From NCBI GenBank assembly GCA_020444005.1, contig JAHLLU010000096.1:1-7419 (forward strand): DNA of 7,419 nt, read 5' to 3'. The notes beneath the pieces are model-generated. The model saw nothing but the letters and a program-made list of their open reading frames with translations. It was not told where the DNA came from and did no database searches. Each line of letters starts with the position of its first letter. Position 1 is the first letter of the stretch. Made by a program: the position numbers and the translations under genes. Origin of the DNA: an archaeon. GTDB lineage: Archaea; Thermoproteota; Bathyarchaeia; TCS64. Below are positions 5,811-7,419 of the stretch, piece after piece.

Positions 5811-5850
5811 ACTAGGTGAACCCAGTAGTTTACTTGTCTGAGAAGTATTA
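5811..5850 (+). terminator. Possible 3' end hairpin and T-containing tail after the aminotransferase
   Basis: Just after the stop, ACT-A-GG, loop TGAA, CC-C-AGT can form a short stem with one A/C mismatch. TTTACTTG and then a TATTATTT tract follow. This could mark the 3' end of the aminotransferase mRNA. The same AT-rich tract (about 5845-5853) could serve as the promoter of the next gene. The stem is weak. Confidence 0.25.
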
Positions 5851-5884
5851 TTTACCCAAAAACATTATCAATTATTGAAACATT

Positions 5885-7419
5885 TTGTCAAACCCAAAAA
5901 AAGATGAAATAGATAACATAAACAGCGAGACCCCAGAAAACTTCACTCCAAAAACAGACGACTTCGACTACACCCGCCGCGAAGAAATGATACCAATGCG
6001 CGACGGAGTAAAACTCAAAACAATAATACTAACCCCAAAAAACGCAAAAAATGCCCCCATCATCTTAACAAGAACACCATACAACGCCGCAGGACGAACC
6101 CTCCGCTTCAACAGCAAACACCTCTCTATGGTCGTACCCCAAATGAACGACACAACAGTAGAAGCAGGATACATCATCGTATACCAAGATGTACGCGGAA
6201 AATACGGCTCAGAAGGCGGCTACATGATGAACAAACCCCTAACTGGTCCACTGAACCAGACAGGCACAGACCACTCAACAGACACCTATGACACCATCGA
6301 GTGGCTTGTGAAAAACATCCCAGAGTCCAATGGCAGAGTAGGAGCCATGGGCGGCAGCTACGAGGGATTTACTACACTAATGAGCACAATAAACCCACAT
6401 CCGGCTCTCAAAGCCGTGGTTCCATTTGCTGCCATGGTGGATGGCTGGATGGGGGATGACTGGTTCCACATGGGTGCCTTCCGCCAAGAAGGCACACTAC
6501 CATATACATACAGTCAAGAAGCCACACGTAAAAACGAGAAAAAATGGTGGAGCGGCTGCTATGACACATATGAGGAGTACCTACGCGCAGGTAACGCAGC
6601 TAACATGGTAGCATCACGAGGCATGGAGAACCTAGGCTTCTGGAAGAAGATCAAAGAACACACAGCCTATGACAACTTCTGGCAGCAACAAGCAGTAGAC
6701 AAGATACTATCAGAACACCCACTCAAAGTACCAATGCTCATAGTAGGCGGCCTCTTCGACCAAGAAGACATATACGGCTCACCAGCACTCTGGAAAACAC
6801 TATCACCAAAAGACCCAGATGGCGAAAAAATACACTTCGTACTAGGACCATGGAACCATGGGCAGAGCCGCCGCGAGGCACGCAGCCTCGGACCAATGCA
6901 GTACATAGGCGACACCGGTGCATGGTTTAGACGCAACATAATGCAACCATTCCTAGATCATTATCTACTAGATGCGTCGGAGCCTGATACTCCACGAGTA
7001 CTCGCATACGAGATAGGGGCAAATATCTGGCAAAGCTACTCGGACTGGCCACCTAAACAAAACAAAGCAACGACAGAGACACGTAGCCTCTACACGCAGC
7101 CGGATGGAAAACTCGGCTTCACGCCACCAAAAGCCAAAGAAGCCTACGATGAGTACATATCAGACCCAGCCAAACCCGTACCCTACAGACAAAGACCAAC
7201 AATACCCAGCGGAGCAGATGGTTCAACATGGGGTGAATGGCTTGTAGACGACCAACGACACACAGCCACACGCACAGACGTACTAGTCTGGTCAACAGAA
7301 CCCCTTGAGGAACCATTACGAGTAGCGGGACAACCAGTCGCGAAACTCTTTGCATCGACTAGTGGTAGTGACTCTGACTGGGTTGTGAAGATCATTGATG
7401 TTTATCCTGATGAGGTGCC
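5885..7419 (+). CDS. CocE/NonD family (X-Pro dipeptidyl-peptidase S15-like) alpha/beta hydrolase, 3' truncated
   Basis: This gene is open from a TTG at 5885 to the window end: 511 complete codons with no stop. A stop (TGA 5876) lies just upstream. The first in-frame ATG (5987) would cut the first domain strand, so TTG is preferred. A polar tail of about 28 residues leads into DYTRREEMIPMRDGVKL, the usual start of the hydrolase domain. PIILTRTPYN and QDVRGKYGSEGGY are family landmarks. The nucleophile is S158 in GGSYEG, the acid probably D292 in GGLFDQED, and the base H325 in GPWNHGQ. The C-terminal jelly-roll domain begins around DVLVWSTEPLEEPLRVAGQP and is cut off. Relatives hydrolyse esters, amides or glutaryl-beta-lactams, or cleave X-Pro dipeptides; the substrate is unknown. 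No signal peptide is seen. Codons are strikingly A/C-rich until about 7320. Confidence 0.92.
   Translation, partial: MSNPKKDEIDNINSETPENFTPKTDDFDYTRREEMIPMRDGVKLKTIILTPKNAKNAPIILTRTPYNAAGRTLRFNSKHLSMVVPQMNDTTVEAGYIIVYQDVRGKYGSEGGYMMNKPLTGPLNQTGTDHSTDTYDTIEWLVKNIPESNGRVGAMGGSYEGFTTLMSTINPHPALKAVVPFAAMVDGWMGDDWFHMGAFRQEGTLPYTYSQEATRKNEKKWWSGCYDTYEEYLRAGNAANMVASRGMENLGFWKKIKEHTAYDNFWQQQAVDKILSEHPLKVPMLIVGGLFDQEDIYGSPALWKTLSPKDPDGEKIHFVLGPWNHGQSRREARSLGPMQYIGDTGAWFRRNIMQPFLDHYLLDASEPDTPRVLAYEIGANIWQSYSDWPPKQNKATTETRSLYTQPDGKLGFTPPKAKEAYDEYISDPAKPVPYRQRPTIPSGADGSTWGEWLVDDQRHTATRTDVLVWSTEPLEEPLRVAGQPVAKLFASTSGSDSDWVVKIIDVYPDEV

Noticed and set aside
6426..6611. Plus-strand open frame in another phase inside the CocE-like gene
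   Set aside because: It is out of frame with the conserved hydrolase and has no independent start signals or motif.
6667..6939. Minus-strand open frames within the CocE-like gene (also 7119-7395 and 5968-6177)
   Set aside because: They arise because the real plus-strand gene is A/C-rich and T-poor, leaving few stops on the other strand. The plus frame has a full catalytic triad.
1..7419. A new defence, mobile or biosynthetic system
   Set aside because: There is no nuclease, helicase, transposase, integrase, toxin-antitoxin or carrier-protein gene. The genes are mostly ordinary metabolic enzymes with separate promoters.

Overview
The window looks archaeal, although no rRNA is present to prove it. 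Most genes have a TATA-like box about 26 bp before the start codon and no Shine-Dalgarno sequence, which suggests leaderless transcripts. Only the riboswitch-controlled gene and the tightly coupled rpiA have clear GGAG-type ribosome sites. A membrane-anchored coiled-coil protein overlapping rpiA also resembles archaeal small coiled-coil proteins. An Asgard (for example Thorarchaeia-like) or Bathyarchaeia-type genome of moderate GC is my guess only.

Layout. At 1-108 (minus) is the 5' end of a probable ECF-type vitamin transporter S component. It sits behind a clear TPP riboswitch (about 148-238, minus) with an apparent SD-sequestering expression platform (117-155). A divergent promoter region (about 240-370) follows. 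On the plus strand come a membrane-anchored coiled-coil protein (380-1114) overlapping rpiA by ATGA (1111-1806), then a GNAT acetyltransferase (1847-2293) and a YtcJ-type amidohydrolase (2331-3929). A type II tRNA-Ser(GCT) with encoded CCA lies at 3966-4053. It runs convergently into a PPOX/NimA-like flavin-binding protein (4055-4552, minus), leaving a 1-nt gap. A divergent promoter region with a perfect inverted repeat precedes a class I/II aminotransferase (4678-5793). The window ends inside a CocE/NonD-type alpha/beta hydrolase (5885 to beyond 7419), which needs a TTG start.

How the genes fit together. The transporter is probably controlled by thiamine pyrophosphate, and rpiA provides ribose 5-phosphate for nucleotide synthesis. 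The amidohydrolase, GNAT, aminotransferase and CocE-type hydrolase are all enzymes acting on amide, ester or amino compounds, but separate promoters and intergenic gaps argue against a single dedicated pathway. I found no CRISPR array, insertion sequence, phage gene or recognisable defence system. The best second-look items are the riboswitch expression platform, the coiled-coil/rpiA coupling, the inverted repeat before the aminotransferase, and an abrupt change of synonymous codon use inside single genes.
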